From NCBI GenBank assembly GCA_005800255.1, contig SYGW01000144.1, positions 1 through 20,167 of the forward strand: a stretch of 20,167 nt of DNA. Reading direction: 5' to 3'. The translations under genes were made by a program, and so were the position numbers. Under the pieces are notes generated by a model. The model saw only the letters and a program-made list of their open reading frames with translations, did no database searches and was not told the DNA's origin. Every line of letters begins with the position of its first letter. The stretch's first letter is position 1. Origin of the DNA: Nitrospiraceae bacterium (GTDB taxonomy: Bacteria; Nitrospirota; Nitrospiria; Nitrospirales; Nitrospiraceae). Below are positions 13,500-20,167 of this stretch, piece by piece.

Positions 13500-14252
13500 A
13501 TGACCGTGCCATCCCATCTATGGGCTTCCGTCATCGTCCCCATTAAGGATGAGCGAGACAACCTCGTTCCCTTGACGAAGCAATTGCTCAAGGCCCTGGA
13601 GGCCTGCGACGCATCACGCTCGGCGCCCTTCGAAATCATTTTCATCGACGACGGCAGCACGGATGGCAGCTCGGCCCTGCTCGATCGGCTCGCCACGAGC
13701 CATCCGCCAGTACGCGTCTTTCATTTCGATCGCAACTATGGCCAATCCTCCGCCTTCGACGCGGGATTCAAGCATTCGACCGGCGATCTGGTCATCACGA
13801 TCGACGGCGACCTCCAGAACGACCCGGCCGACATCGGCACCTTGCTGCCCTACACACAGACCTTCGACCTCGTGTGCGGATGGCGCACCAACCGGCATGA
13901 CAGCCTCGTCAGAACTCTGTCATCGAAAATTGCCAACGCGGTGCGCAGCGCAGTCACGGGCGACCAGGTTCACGATACCGGCTGCTCGCTGAAGATCTTC
14001 CGCCGCTCCGTCGTGGACCGGTTGCAGCTTTTCAACGGCATGCACCGCTTTTTCCCGGCCCTGGCGCTGATGCATGGGTTCACGGTCACCGAAGTGCCGG
14101 TGCGCCATTACGCTCGCACACACGGCCAGTCGAAATACGGGCTCGGCAACCGCCTCTTCAAAAGCCTCTACGATCTGATCGCCGTGCGCTGGATGCAGCA
14201 CCGAGTCCTGAAATACCGCATCGCAACAGGCAAGGGGTCTGATCGCCCATGA
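13500..14252 (+). CDS. Family 2 glycosyltransferase (polyprenyl-phosphate sugar synthase, DPM1/ArnC-like)
   Basis: This GT-A fold enzyme probably loads a sugar from a nucleotide donor onto undecaprenyl phosphate at the inner membrane's cytosolic face. The 250-residue product has the N-terminal VIVPIKDERDNL at about 11-22, FIDDGSTDGS at 49-57 with nucleotide-binding Asp50/51, and IDGDLQNDP at 101-109 with the metal-binding DXD (Asp102, Asp104). GWRTNRHDS at about 127-135 and the late VRHYARTHGQSKYG segment are typical of the DPM1-like subgroup. Unlike E. coli ArnC it lacks the two C-terminal membrane helices. The frame is open from a GTG at 13464, but homologues start near the ATG at 13500. 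No good Shine-Dalgarno is present. Its TGA overlaps the ATG of the next gene (ATGA), so translation is coupled. The sugar cannot be deduced. Confidence 0.9.
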   Translation: MTVPSHLWASVIVPIKDERDNLVPLTKQLLKALEACDASRSAPFEIIFIDDGSTDGSSALLDRLATSHPPVRVFHFDRNYGQSSAFDAGFKHSTGDLVITIDGDLQNDPADIGTLLPYTQTFDLVCGWRTNRHDSLVRTLSSKIANAVRSAVTGDQVHDTGCSLKIFRRSVVDRLQLFNGMHRFFPALALMHGFTVTEVPVRHYARTHGQSKYGLGNRLFKSLYDLIAVRWMQHRVLKYRIATGKGSDRP

Positions 14253-14548
14253 GCATCGAACATATCTGGCTGGCCATCGGATTCCTCGGACAGGGGCTCT
14301 TCTTCGGCCGCTGGGTCATCCAATGGATTGCCTCAGAACGAAAAGCCGAGAGCCGGGTCCCCATCGCCTTTTGGTATATGAGCTTGATCGGCGGACTCAT
14401 CACACTGGCCTATGCGATCTATCGAAAAGATCCGGTCTTCATCGCAGGCCAGAGCGTCGGAGCCGTGGTCTACATTCGCAACCTGGTTCTCATCGCTCGT
14501 ACCAGCCAGGTGAAACCTCCCGCAGGCCAGTCCTCGCCACAATCATGA
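14249..14548 (+). CDS. Stand-alone lipid-A-disaccharide synthase N-terminal domain (LAB_N) membrane protein
   Basis: The 99-residue protein is one LAB_N domain: about three membrane helices (residues 6-24, 38-57 and 65-83) with the conserved LGQGLFFGRWVIQW, ASERKAESRVPIAFWYMSL and GQSVGAVVYIRNL patterns. Despite the name it contains no LpxB glycosyltransferase domain. Small LAB_N proteins commonly sit between a DPM1-like GT2 and an ArnT-like transferase, as here. They are suspected to help move or present the lipid-linked sugar, although the mechanism is not established. The fold resembles small SWEET-like or flippase-like helical bundles, which is inference. ATGA overlap with the preceding gene and a 21-base gap to the next show a tight operon. 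Confidence 0.87.
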   Translation: MSIEHIWLAIGFLGQGLFFGRWVIQWIASERKAESRVPIAFWYMSLIGGLITLAYAIYRKDPVFIAGQSVGAVVYIRNLVLIARTSQVKPPAGQSSPQS

Positions 14549-14569
14549 TCGCCTGAGACTAACGACCCT

Positions 14570-16318
14570 ATGACCATAACCAGCCGCTCGCACCATGCCC
14601 TGCTCCTCCTCGCGCTTCTGACCCTGTCGGGGCTGCTATTCTTCCTGGGGCTCGGCGACATGGGTTTGACCGACCGTGACGAAGGCAGGAACGCCGAAGC
14701 CGGTCGGGAAATGTTCGAGTCGGGGGATCGCCTGACCCCGACGTTCAACGGCGAGCTGCGCGTCGCGAAACCGGTCTTCCTTTATTGGTTAATGGATCGG
14801 TCCTATCACCTGTTCGGCGTCAATGAGTTCGCCGCACGGTTCCCCTCCGCCCTCTTCGGCATCAGTCTGATCCTCCTCCACTACCTGTTCCTGGCGCACC
14901 AGCGAGATCGAACCGTCGCGCTCTTCGGCGCCTTGATGCTCTTGCTCAACCTGGAAATCCTCGGGCTCGGGCGCATGGCGCTGACCGACAGTGTCCTGAT
15001 CTTTTTCATCACAGCCTCGCTATACGGGTTCTGGCTCGGCCTGCATGGGGAAGGAGCCGTCCGCCGATGGATCTGGGCCTTCTATATCGGCATGGCCCTC
15101 GCTACCCTGACGAAGGGACCGGTCGGATTCGCCGTGCCCCTCATCGTTGCGGCGATCTACCTGACCTGGACGCGCCGCTGGCGTGGCTATTGGCAACAGG
15201 GCATTCCCCTGGCCGGCATGGCACTGTTCATTCTGCTGGCCGCTCCCTGGTATGCCGCCATGTTTTATATCCATGGCGACGCCTACGCCTCTGGCGCCAA
15301 GGCCAATACGATCGGGCGATTCCTCAGTCCGATGGAAGGGCACCACGGGACCATCTTCTTTTATCTCCCGGTCCTGCTCATCGGCTTCTTCCCTTGGAGC
15401 GCGCTCCTTCCTGTCCCGCTCTATCGCACGCTCAAAGACTGGTATCAGCTCCGTCGCGCCGGCACACAGCAGGATTCCACGAGCACATCAGAGCTTGAAC
15501 TCTTTGCAGCCCTCTGGGTCGTCGGCGTCTTTATGTTTTTCACCGCCTCATCGACCCGCCTGCCCCACTATATCGGGCCGTTGTTTCCTGCCGCCGCTCT
15601 CTTGACCGCCGCCTACTGGTCGCGGTGCCTCCAAGATCCGGCCACGAAAGGCATTCGCGGCTCCATTCATCTCATGATGGGACTGGGCTATCTCCTGGCG
15701 ATCGGCTTTGCCTGCCTCCCCACGCTTTACGCCAACTACGCCGCCAAAATGGTGCGTGAATTCCCCTTGGCAGGACAGGTGGGGATCGGCATCGGTCCCT
15801 ATCTGGCGACTGCCATCCTGTTACTCGGGGTCACGCTCGTGGGCTATCTAGGATTGAACGAGGAGCGGCGCGGGGGAACCTTCTGGGCAGCGGGAGCGAC
15901 CTTGGCAGGCCTGGTCCTGATCGTCATCGTCGTGGCGACTCCGCACATCAACCGCTTTATGATCGCGCCGCCACAAGAACTCGCCTATGCGGCAGGACTA
16001 AACCTGGAACCGCAAGATCAATTCATTGCCTATGGCATGACGAGACCCTCGTCCGTCTTTTACGCAAAGCGCAAGACGCGCTTCGTGCCATTCGGGGAAG
16101 AGGACAAGATCAGGGCGGCGCTGAAGAAACCGGGGCGAGTGATGATCCTCTTACCGGAGAGCGCACAGGCGAAGTTGCCGGAAGAAACCGTCACCCTCGT
16201 GCCTCTGCTGAAACGCTACGGCTATGTCCTGTTGGCCAACCAGCCCATGGTCACGATTCCTGAAAATATGCCGATTCCTGAAAATGCCCCGAAGCCTCCG
16301 GTTATTTTCGGCCACTAA
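14570..16318 (+). CDS. ArnT-like integral-membrane glycosyltransferase (GT83/PMT superfamily)
   Basis: The 582-residue polytopic protein is of the ArnT/PMT (GT-C) type, which transfers a sugar from a polyprenyl phosphate to an acceptor on the periplasmic side. In ArnT the sugar is 4-amino-4-deoxyarabinose and the acceptor lipid A. The first periplasmic loop has the catalytic-type motif LTDRDEGRNAEAGREM at about 33-48, where Asp35 or Asp37/Glu38 would act, then SGDRLTPTFNG and the conserved AKPVFLYWLM at 66-75. About 10-12 membrane helices follow. The C-terminal soluble domain (about 470-582) has QFIAYGMTRPSSVFYAKR, then a Pro-rich end. Donor and acceptor are unknown: it may glycosylate lipid A, a surface glycan or a protein. 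It is the third gene of a coupled operon and converges on the PAP2 gene with an 8-base gap. Confidence 0.9.
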   Translation: MTITSRSHHALLLLALLTLSGLLFFLGLGDMGLTDRDEGRNAEAGREMFESGDRLTPTFNGELRVAKPVFLYWLMDRSYHLFGVNEFAARFPSALFGISLILLHYLFLAHQRDRTVALFGALMLLLNLEILGLGRMALTDSVLIFFITASLYGFWLGLHGEGAVRRWIWAFYIGMALATLTKGPVGFAVPLIVAAIYLTWTRRWRGYWQQGIPLAGMALFILLAAPWYAAMFYIHGDAYASGAKANTIGRFLSPMEGHHGTIFFYLPVLLIGFFPWSALLPVPLYRTLKDWYQLRRAGTQQDSTSTSELELFAALWVVGVFMFFTASSTRLPHYIGPLFPAAALLTAAYWSRCLQDPATKGIRGSIHLMMGLGYLLAIGFACLPTLYANYAAKMVREFPLAGQVGIGIGPYLATAILLLGVTLVGYLGLNEERRGGTFWAAGATLAGLVLIVIVVATPHINRFMIAPPQELAYAAGLNLEPQDQFIAYGMTRPSSVFYAKRKTRFVPFGEEDKIRAALKKPGRVMILLPESAQAKLPEETVTLVPLLKRYGYVLLANQPMVTIPENMPIPENAPKPPVIFGH

Positions 16319-16326
16319 GCAGCTTC

Positions 16327-17415
16327 TTATATCGGCACGAGCCCCTTCAGCAGATAGCTTGCCGCCAACAGGGCCAGCACCGCCACGACGAACAGACCCT
16401 CCGCCACGACCATCCGTCCCTCTACGGGAACATCTGCCATGGACAAGGCCTGACCATGGAGCCCCTCCAGCCAATGGGCGGCACAAGCGACCAGCACGGC
16501 GGTTGCAACAAACAAAGAGCCGGTCGCCATCCCCAATCCCACACCCATAAGCGCGCGAACCAGAGATCCGGATAGCCAAGCTGGGCACCATGACGACCGC
16601 ACCCTCCAGGCAACATGGCCTGCGAGCCCCGCCAGGGTCAGCATCCACCCGCCGCACACAAGCGATTGCGTAATCGAGTCCTTCGCCGGAAGCTGCGTGA
16701 CCGTCCAGACGAACGCCAGCGTCGCCACAAGAAATGGCGCAATCCAACACAAGGCCGTCTCGGCCGCTGTTCGCCACTCACGCCAGGGATGGACGGCAAT
16801 CATGCCCATCACACAACCGAAAACCACGCCTCCTGCCACATCGGTAGGATAATGAGACCCGCGGACGACCCGGCTGGCGGCAATAGCCATGGCCACAGCG
16901 AACAGGGGCCATCTCACTCGCGGAAACTTTGCGGCGAGTACAGTCGCAACCGCGAATGCCGCCGACGCATGACCGGACGGAAAGGAGTCCCACCCGCTCC
17001 CGCCGGCGGGAGAAAACTCGAAGTGGCTGGTATCGATGAACTTGGGCCTGGGCCGGCCAATGGTATGTTTTAAAATCGTCGCGCCTGCCGCCACGAGACC
17101 ATGTGCGACAAGACTCTGCCTGCCCGCGTCTTTCCATTGCTGATCAGTAAATCCGTACCCGACCGCCAACAATACAAGACTCAGGAGCGCCAACGACTCC
17201 CCTTTGCCGAGGCGGTCGCCGAGATCGCTAAACAGAACCAGCCAGGGGTGAGGAACCGAAACGGCCGGTGGATAGAAGGAATGAACGAACCTCGCGAGAG
17301 GCACATCCCACTCGAACAGTCCCACAAACACGAGGACGAGGGCACAGACGGAAAGGAACACGACTGCCGCAGACGTCAATCGTGAATCGTGAGTCGTGAG
17401 TCGCGGGAGATCCAT
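16327..17415 (-). CDS. PAP2-family membrane phosphatase with C-terminal membrane extension
   Basis: The 362-residue protein is a PAP2 (type-2 phosphatidic acid phosphatase) enzyme that would dephosphorylate a lipid phosphate or pyrophosphate at the membrane's outer face. All three catalytic motifs are present: KxxxxxxRP from Lys116 to Pro124 (KHTIGRPRP), PSGH at 146-149, and SRxxxGxHYPTD from Ser181 to Asp192 with His188 as nucleophile. The PAP2 core ends near 210. The remaining 150 residues form about four more membrane helices, which is longer than usual. The N-terminus is odd: RLTTHDSRLT is encoded by a heptameric DNA repeat, and TTG or GTG codons at residues 13 and 19 are alternative starts. 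None has a good Shine-Dalgarno. Substrate might be undecaprenyl pyrophosphate or a lipid A phosphate, given the convergent ArnT operon, but that is inference. Confidence 0.9.
   Translation of the reverse strand: MDLPRLTTHDSRLTSAAVVFLSVCALVLVFVGLFEWDVPLARFVHSFYPPAVSVPHPWLVLFSDLGDRLGKGESLALLSLVLLAVGYGFTDQQWKDAGRQSLVAHGLVAAGATILKHTIGRPRPKFIDTSHFEFSPAGGSGWDSFPSGHASAAFAVATVLAAKFPRVRWPLFAVAMAIAASRVVRGSHYPTDVAGGVVFGCVMGMIAVHPWREWRTAAETALCWIAPFLVATLAFVWTVTQLPAKDSITQSLVCGGWMLTLAGLAGHVAWRVRSSWCPAWLSGSLVRALMGVGLGMATGSLFVATAVLVACAAHWLEGLHGQALSMADVPVEGRMVVAEGLFVVAVLALLAASYLLKGLVPI
17374..17408. repeat. Heptameric tandem repeat at the start of the PAP2 gene
   Basis: There are five seven-base units on the plus strand: CGTCAAT, CGTGAAT, CGTGAGT, CGTGAGT and a decayed CGCGGGA. 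It is the same unit type as at 10703-10730 and, on the other strand, 12478-12505. It falls within the first 14 codons of the PAP2 frame, encoding LTTHDSRLT. Confidence 0.8.
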
Positions 17416-17453
17416 AAGAGTCGAGCTACACGTTCAACGATAACCGGCGCCAA

Positions 17454-17580
17454 CAGGCTGCTCAAACAGGCCATCCAGCAAGGCAGCAGCCGACAAAAGC
17501 ACCGGAGGCGTATCCTCTGGGCTACGTCGAAGATGCTTTCAATACGAGAACGATGCTGGCGGACTGTTTCAGCATCCTGC
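17454..17580. repeat. 127-bp palindromic intergenic repeat element
   Basis: The arms at 17454-17480 and 17554-17580 are imperfect inverted repeats of 27 bases, with about 22 matching positions and shared blocks TGCT, AAACAG and CCAGCA. The centre has a second small palindrome: GTATCC (17510-17515) pairs with GGCTAC (17520-17525) around TCTG, with one mismatch. The design, with outer arms around a central GTAC-type hairpin, matches a dispersed repeat that I recall from Nitrospira genomes. I cannot confirm copy number from one window. It fills most of the 164-base gap between the PAP2 start and the PD40 gene and touches the PD40 stop codon (17580-17582). It could be a non-autonomous mobile element and may act as a 3'-end or terminator structure. 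It encodes no protein. Confidence 0.75.
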
Positions 17581-18701
17581 TACGGCACCCAGTCAGCGAG
17601 GAACACATTCAACTCGCCAGGCGTCTTGGCGCCGCGATCCGACACCCAGACTAGGCTAGTGCCATCAGGCGAGAACATGGGGAAACTGTTAAATTGTCCG
17701 TCGAAGGTGAGCCGTTCGAGGCCTTGACCGTCCTCACCGATCGCGTAGAGATGTACACTCGCCTTATTGCCTTCGGCTTTCGCTTCAATATTCGAAGAGA
17801 AAATGATCCTCTTGCCATCGTGGAAATAGGAAGGTGAGAAGTTCGAAGCCCCGTTTTTCGTGACCTGCCTCTTCCCACTTCCATCCGCATTCATCACGAA
17901 CAGCTCAAGCTGCAGAGGCTCCACCAGATTCTGCTTGAGCAGAGCCTGGTACTGCTCGAGCGCCGCTGGCTCGGTCAGATGCGACGCCCGGTAGACGATG
18001 CGCTTGCTATCAGGAGAAAAGAAGGCGCCACCGTCGTAACCGACCTCGTTGGTCAGCCGCCGGGCTCTCGATCCATCGAGATTCATCGCATAGATATCCA
18101 GATCCCCGTCCTTGACGGAGGTCCAGACGATCGTCTTGCCGTCCGGCGAGACGGTCGCCTCCGCATCGTAGCCGGACGAAGACGTCAGCCGCTGCATCTC
18201 CTGGCCATCGAGGCGCACAGCATAGAGGTCATAATCGTCCAAGGCCCACCGATAGGCCCCCTTCGGCTTCAGCGGGCAATTCGGCCCGGTGGCATAGGTC
18301 GACGAGTAGAGCACGCGGCGATCGCCGGGAAAGAAGAATCCGTCGGTCGTACCGCCCGTGCCGGTACTCACCAATCTTACGGTGTCGCTTTCCAGGTCCA
18401 TCACATACATTTGGTAACAACCCAGCCCGGCATCGGCCGGCTTGAGCATGGCTGCATAGGTATCTTTCATCCAATTGTTCGTGGATTGAAAAATCAATTT
18501 GTTCCCGCTGAAGGAAAAGTAGGCTCCAGCATTCTGCCGGCCCACCGTCAATTGGCGGACGTTCTTCAGATGCCGCTCGGCCTGGTGAGCAGGAGCCGTC
18601 CGCGCCTTTTGCGCAAGGCCCTCCGCTTGTCCCTGCTGCTCGCAGAGCAACAGCCCGATCAGCCCGATCATGCACCACTTACCGAATGGGATTACTGACA
18701 T
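17580..18701 (-). CDS. TolB-like PD40 beta-propeller secreted protein
   Basis: The 373-residue form starts at ATG 18701, with GGAGG about nine bases upstream. The frame is open to 18746, but the extra residues fall inside the preceding gene and precede the signal peptide. A hydrophobic segment (CMIGLIGLLLCEQQGQA, about 10-26) is a signal peptide. The LLLC is not a good lipobox. The rest is a beta-propeller built of PD40/WD40-like repeats with recurring LDGQEMQRLT, SPDGKTIVWTS, LDGSRARRLT, SPDSKRIVYRAS, ADGSGKRQVT and SPDGTSLVWVSDRG, giving about six blades. This resembles the C-terminal propeller of TolB and periplasmic binding domains fused to peptidases. It overlaps the upstream M1 peptidase gene by 23 bases, so the two are co-translated and may act together. 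The N-terminal TolB domain is missing, so it is not TolB itself. Confidence 0.85.
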   Translation of the reverse strand: MSVIPFGKWCMIGLIGLLLCEQQGQAEGLAQKARTAPAHQAERHLKNVRQLTVGRQNAGAYFSFSGNKLIFQSTNNWMKDTYAAMLKPADAGLGCYQMYVMDLESDTVRLVSTGTGGTTDGFFFPGDRRVLYSSTYATGPNCPLKPKGAYRWALDDYDLYAVRLDGQEMQRLTSSSGYDAEATVSPDGKTIVWTSVKDGDLDIYAMNLDGSRARRLTNEVGYDGGAFFSPDSKRIVYRASHLTEPAALEQYQALLKQNLVEPLQLELFVMNADGSGKRQVTKNGASNFSPSYFHDGKRIIFSSNIEAKAEGNKASVHLYAIGEDGQGLERLTFDGQFNSFPMFSPDGTSLVWVSDRGAKTPGELNVFLADWVP

Positions 18702-20167
18702 CGAGACGCACCTCCGTACGATCGCTTGCGGGTGGCCACTCTTCACGAGTCGTCACCGCTCCATCGTGAAACACAAAAACACTATTCCATCCGTAAAAAA
18801 AGAGCAGCCACGCCACTTTCGTTACGGCCTGTGGCGTGACGCCATACAACACTGTTACGACGCTACCGGGACGGTCGACCCGATGGCAACTGACCAGCAG
18901 AGCCAGCCCTGGCCCTTCGTGCGCTTTGCCCATCACGGTCACGCCCTTCTCCGTCAGGGTCGCGCGGTCGCCGCAATGTTTGGCCAGGATCGGTTGAATC
19001 TTCGAACGGGACTCGGAGCCACCCAATACTAACACCGAACCTTCCTGAGGCAACAGCCCATCGTGGGCCAGCGAAGCTATCGTGGCCCTCTCATCGAGTG
19101 GTTTCTGCTCTTCCTGAGCCTCGATCCGCAAAACCAGGTCCCCTAACGACGAGGGATGGCCCGGCTCATCCGTGAAAGCAAGCAACACCGATCGTCGCCG
19201 GTCGGTGACATAGTGATTGAGCACCGGCGGCAACGAGTGCCGGGCAATCCGACGGAAAACCATAAAGTCGGGGTCCAGCGCTATCGAGACCGGTCGCGCA
19301 GGCAGGGTCAGGGAAATCCTCTCGCGCTGCGAATGGATAGGCACAGTCAGAACCTGCTCCCGGCCTCCCTCCATGCGAATCGATAACGGGAGGGAGAGAC
19401 GGAAAGGTTTGCCCGACTGAGCGAGTATCGCCTCAAGTTGAAAAGCCTGGCCGCTCGCCCCAGCCACAGGACGGGCCACGGCCCCGGACAACGATACTGC
19501 CGGCGCCCCGACCTGCTCCACCCATTGCGCGAAAAACCACCGGAGATCCTGGCCGCTCTCTTCCACAAAAACCCGCTCAAGATCGCGCCACTCCGCACGG
19601 ATACCGCGATACTGCAACACCAAGGTCTTCAGGGCCCGCCAGAAAATGTTCTCTCCCACCGCCTGGCGTAGCGCATGAAACAGCATGGCGGACTTTTGAT
19701 AGCCGATAGCATTGTCCTGCTCATCCTGTTTCTGCATGAACTGCCCGACCGGATAGTCCCGCTCGGGCGGCACATAAAGATTGTAGCCCTGCACCATGAG
19801 CCGGCGCTGGTCCCGCGCCTGCGCCGGCTCCCCCGTCAATTCGTGCCAGTAATAATTGGCCAGATAGGTCGTCAGGCCCTCCACCCAATTCCCGCGATCG
19901 ATTCGATTAAACACGCCGTTGCCGACCCAGGAATGCACGATCTCGTGGCCGAGCGCGTAGGGTTGCACATAATGGCGTTTAATGACGCCGCTCCCCAGCA
20001 GGGTGAACGACGGCATGCCAAGTCCACTCGCAAAAAAATTCTCCACCACGGCGAACTTCTCGAAGGGATACGGCCCCAATAGCGGAATGTAGGCCTCCAG
20101 ATAGCGAGCGGTCGCATCGAGATATTCCTCCGCCAGATGCGCATCGTCGGGAAAGAGATAGGCCGCA
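18679..20167 (-). CDS. M1-family zinc metallopeptidase, N-terminal part outside the window
   Basis: The frame runs through the window end without a start. From 20166 it reads AAYLFPDDAHLAEEYLDA and joins the visible catalytic domain; a TTG at 20079 is internal. The zinc site is HEIVH in LGHEIVHSWVGN, with the third ligand Glu in NWVEGLTTY. The spacing from the second His to that Glu is 17 residues, as I recall for a bacterial GNW-EGLTTY subgroup, rather than the 18 of E. coli PepN. A likely catalytic Tyr lies in IGYQKSAMLFHAL. A Rossmann-like C-terminal part (EGSVLVLGGSESRSKI) and a closing VAWLLFFYGWNSVFVF segment follow; their roles are unclear. It would cleave N-terminal residues or process peptides, probably in the envelope. 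The gene overlaps the downstream PD40 propeller by 23 bases. Confidence 0.9.
   Translation of the reverse strand, partial: AAYLFPDDAHLAEEYLDATARYLEAYIPLLGPYPFEKFAVVENFFASGLGMPSFTLLGSGVIKRHYVQPYALGHEIVHSWVGNGVFNRIDRGNWVEGLTTYLANYYWHELTGEPAQARDQRRLMVQGYNLYVPPERDYPVGQFMQKQDEQDNAIGYQKSAMLFHALRQAVGENIFWRALKTLVLQYRGIRAEWRDLERVFVEESGQDLRWFFAQWVEQVGAPAVSLSGAVARPVAGASGQAFQLEAILAQSGKPFRLSLPLSIRMEGGREQVLTVPIHSQRERISLTLPARPVSIALDPDFMVFRRIARHSLPPVLNHYVTDRRRSVLLAFTDEPGHPSSLGDLVLRIEAQEEQKPLDERATIASLAHDGLLPQEGSVLVLGGSESRSKIQPILAKHCGDRATLTEKGVTVMGKAHEGPGLALLVSCHRVDRPGSVVTVLYGVTPQAVTKVAWLLFFYGWNSVFVFHDGAVTTREEWPPASDRTEVRLDVSNPIR

Noticed and set aside
17374..17408. CRISPR array
   Set aside because: Units are seven bases long with no spacers, and no cas genes lie nearby.
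17979..18698. Long open frame (239 codons) on the plus strand opposite the PD40 gene
   Set aside because: It is a shadow of the propeller gene with no recognisable motif or ribosome binding site.

Overview
The window (20,167 bases, GC-rich) looks like chromosomal DNA of a diderm, cytochrome-rich bacterium. The most likely source is a Nitrospira-type member of the Nitrospirota. Reasons are the periplasmic di-heme peroxidase beside a DUF1264 protein and a mono-heme cytochrome, an AlgE-like (alginate-export family) porin, twin TatA-type genes, an extracytoplasmic glycosyltransfer module, and two intergenic repeat types that I recall from Nitrospira genomes. The taxonomic call is inference; no rRNA or other marker gene is present. 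No phage, transposase, CRISPR array or plasmid function was seen. No gene-free stretch exceeds 300 bases.

Layout. Bases 1-47 are the 3' part of a tRNA-Lys(CTT). From 3382 down to 128 on the minus strand lies a compact run of four envelope or redox genes: di-heme cytochrome c peroxidase, DUF1264 protein, mono-heme cytochrome c (broken by a one-base frameshift) and an outer-membrane beta-barrel protein. An EVE-domain gene (minus) is divergent from a YdcF/ElyC-like DUF218 gene (plus) that has lost its VLGGG region and its reading frame. Two housekeeping genes follow on the plus strand: a YkgJ-type cysteine-cluster protein and ThrH phosphoserine phosphatase. They converge on recQ (minus). Upstream of recQ are tandem hairpins, including a strong intrinsic terminator, that end the transcript of an AlgE-like porin (minus, 10126-8435). 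Two TatA/B-type genes and a MidA-like methyltransferase follow, all minus.

From 12853 the plus strand carries a small secreted protein of unknown function. Then, behind a good sigma70-type promoter at 13421-13449, comes a tight operon of GT2 glycosyltransferase, stand-alone lipid-A-biosynthesis N-terminal (LAB_N) protein and ArnT-like glycosyltransferase. This operon probably makes, carries and transfers a polyprenyl-linked sugar to an envelope acceptor. It converges on a PAP2 phosphatase gene (minus). A 127-bp palindromic repeat separates that gene from an overlapping pair: an M1-family metallopeptidase (cut by the window end) and a PD40 beta-propeller protein.

The main points for a second look are the two broken genes within 3.5 kb (real decay or assembly error), a seven-base-period repeat family at three loci including inside two coding regions, the 127-bp palindromic element, the peroxidase-DUF1264-cytochrome-barrel cluster, and the GT2-LAB_N-ArnT operon. 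I found no clear evidence of a wholly new defence or mobile system.
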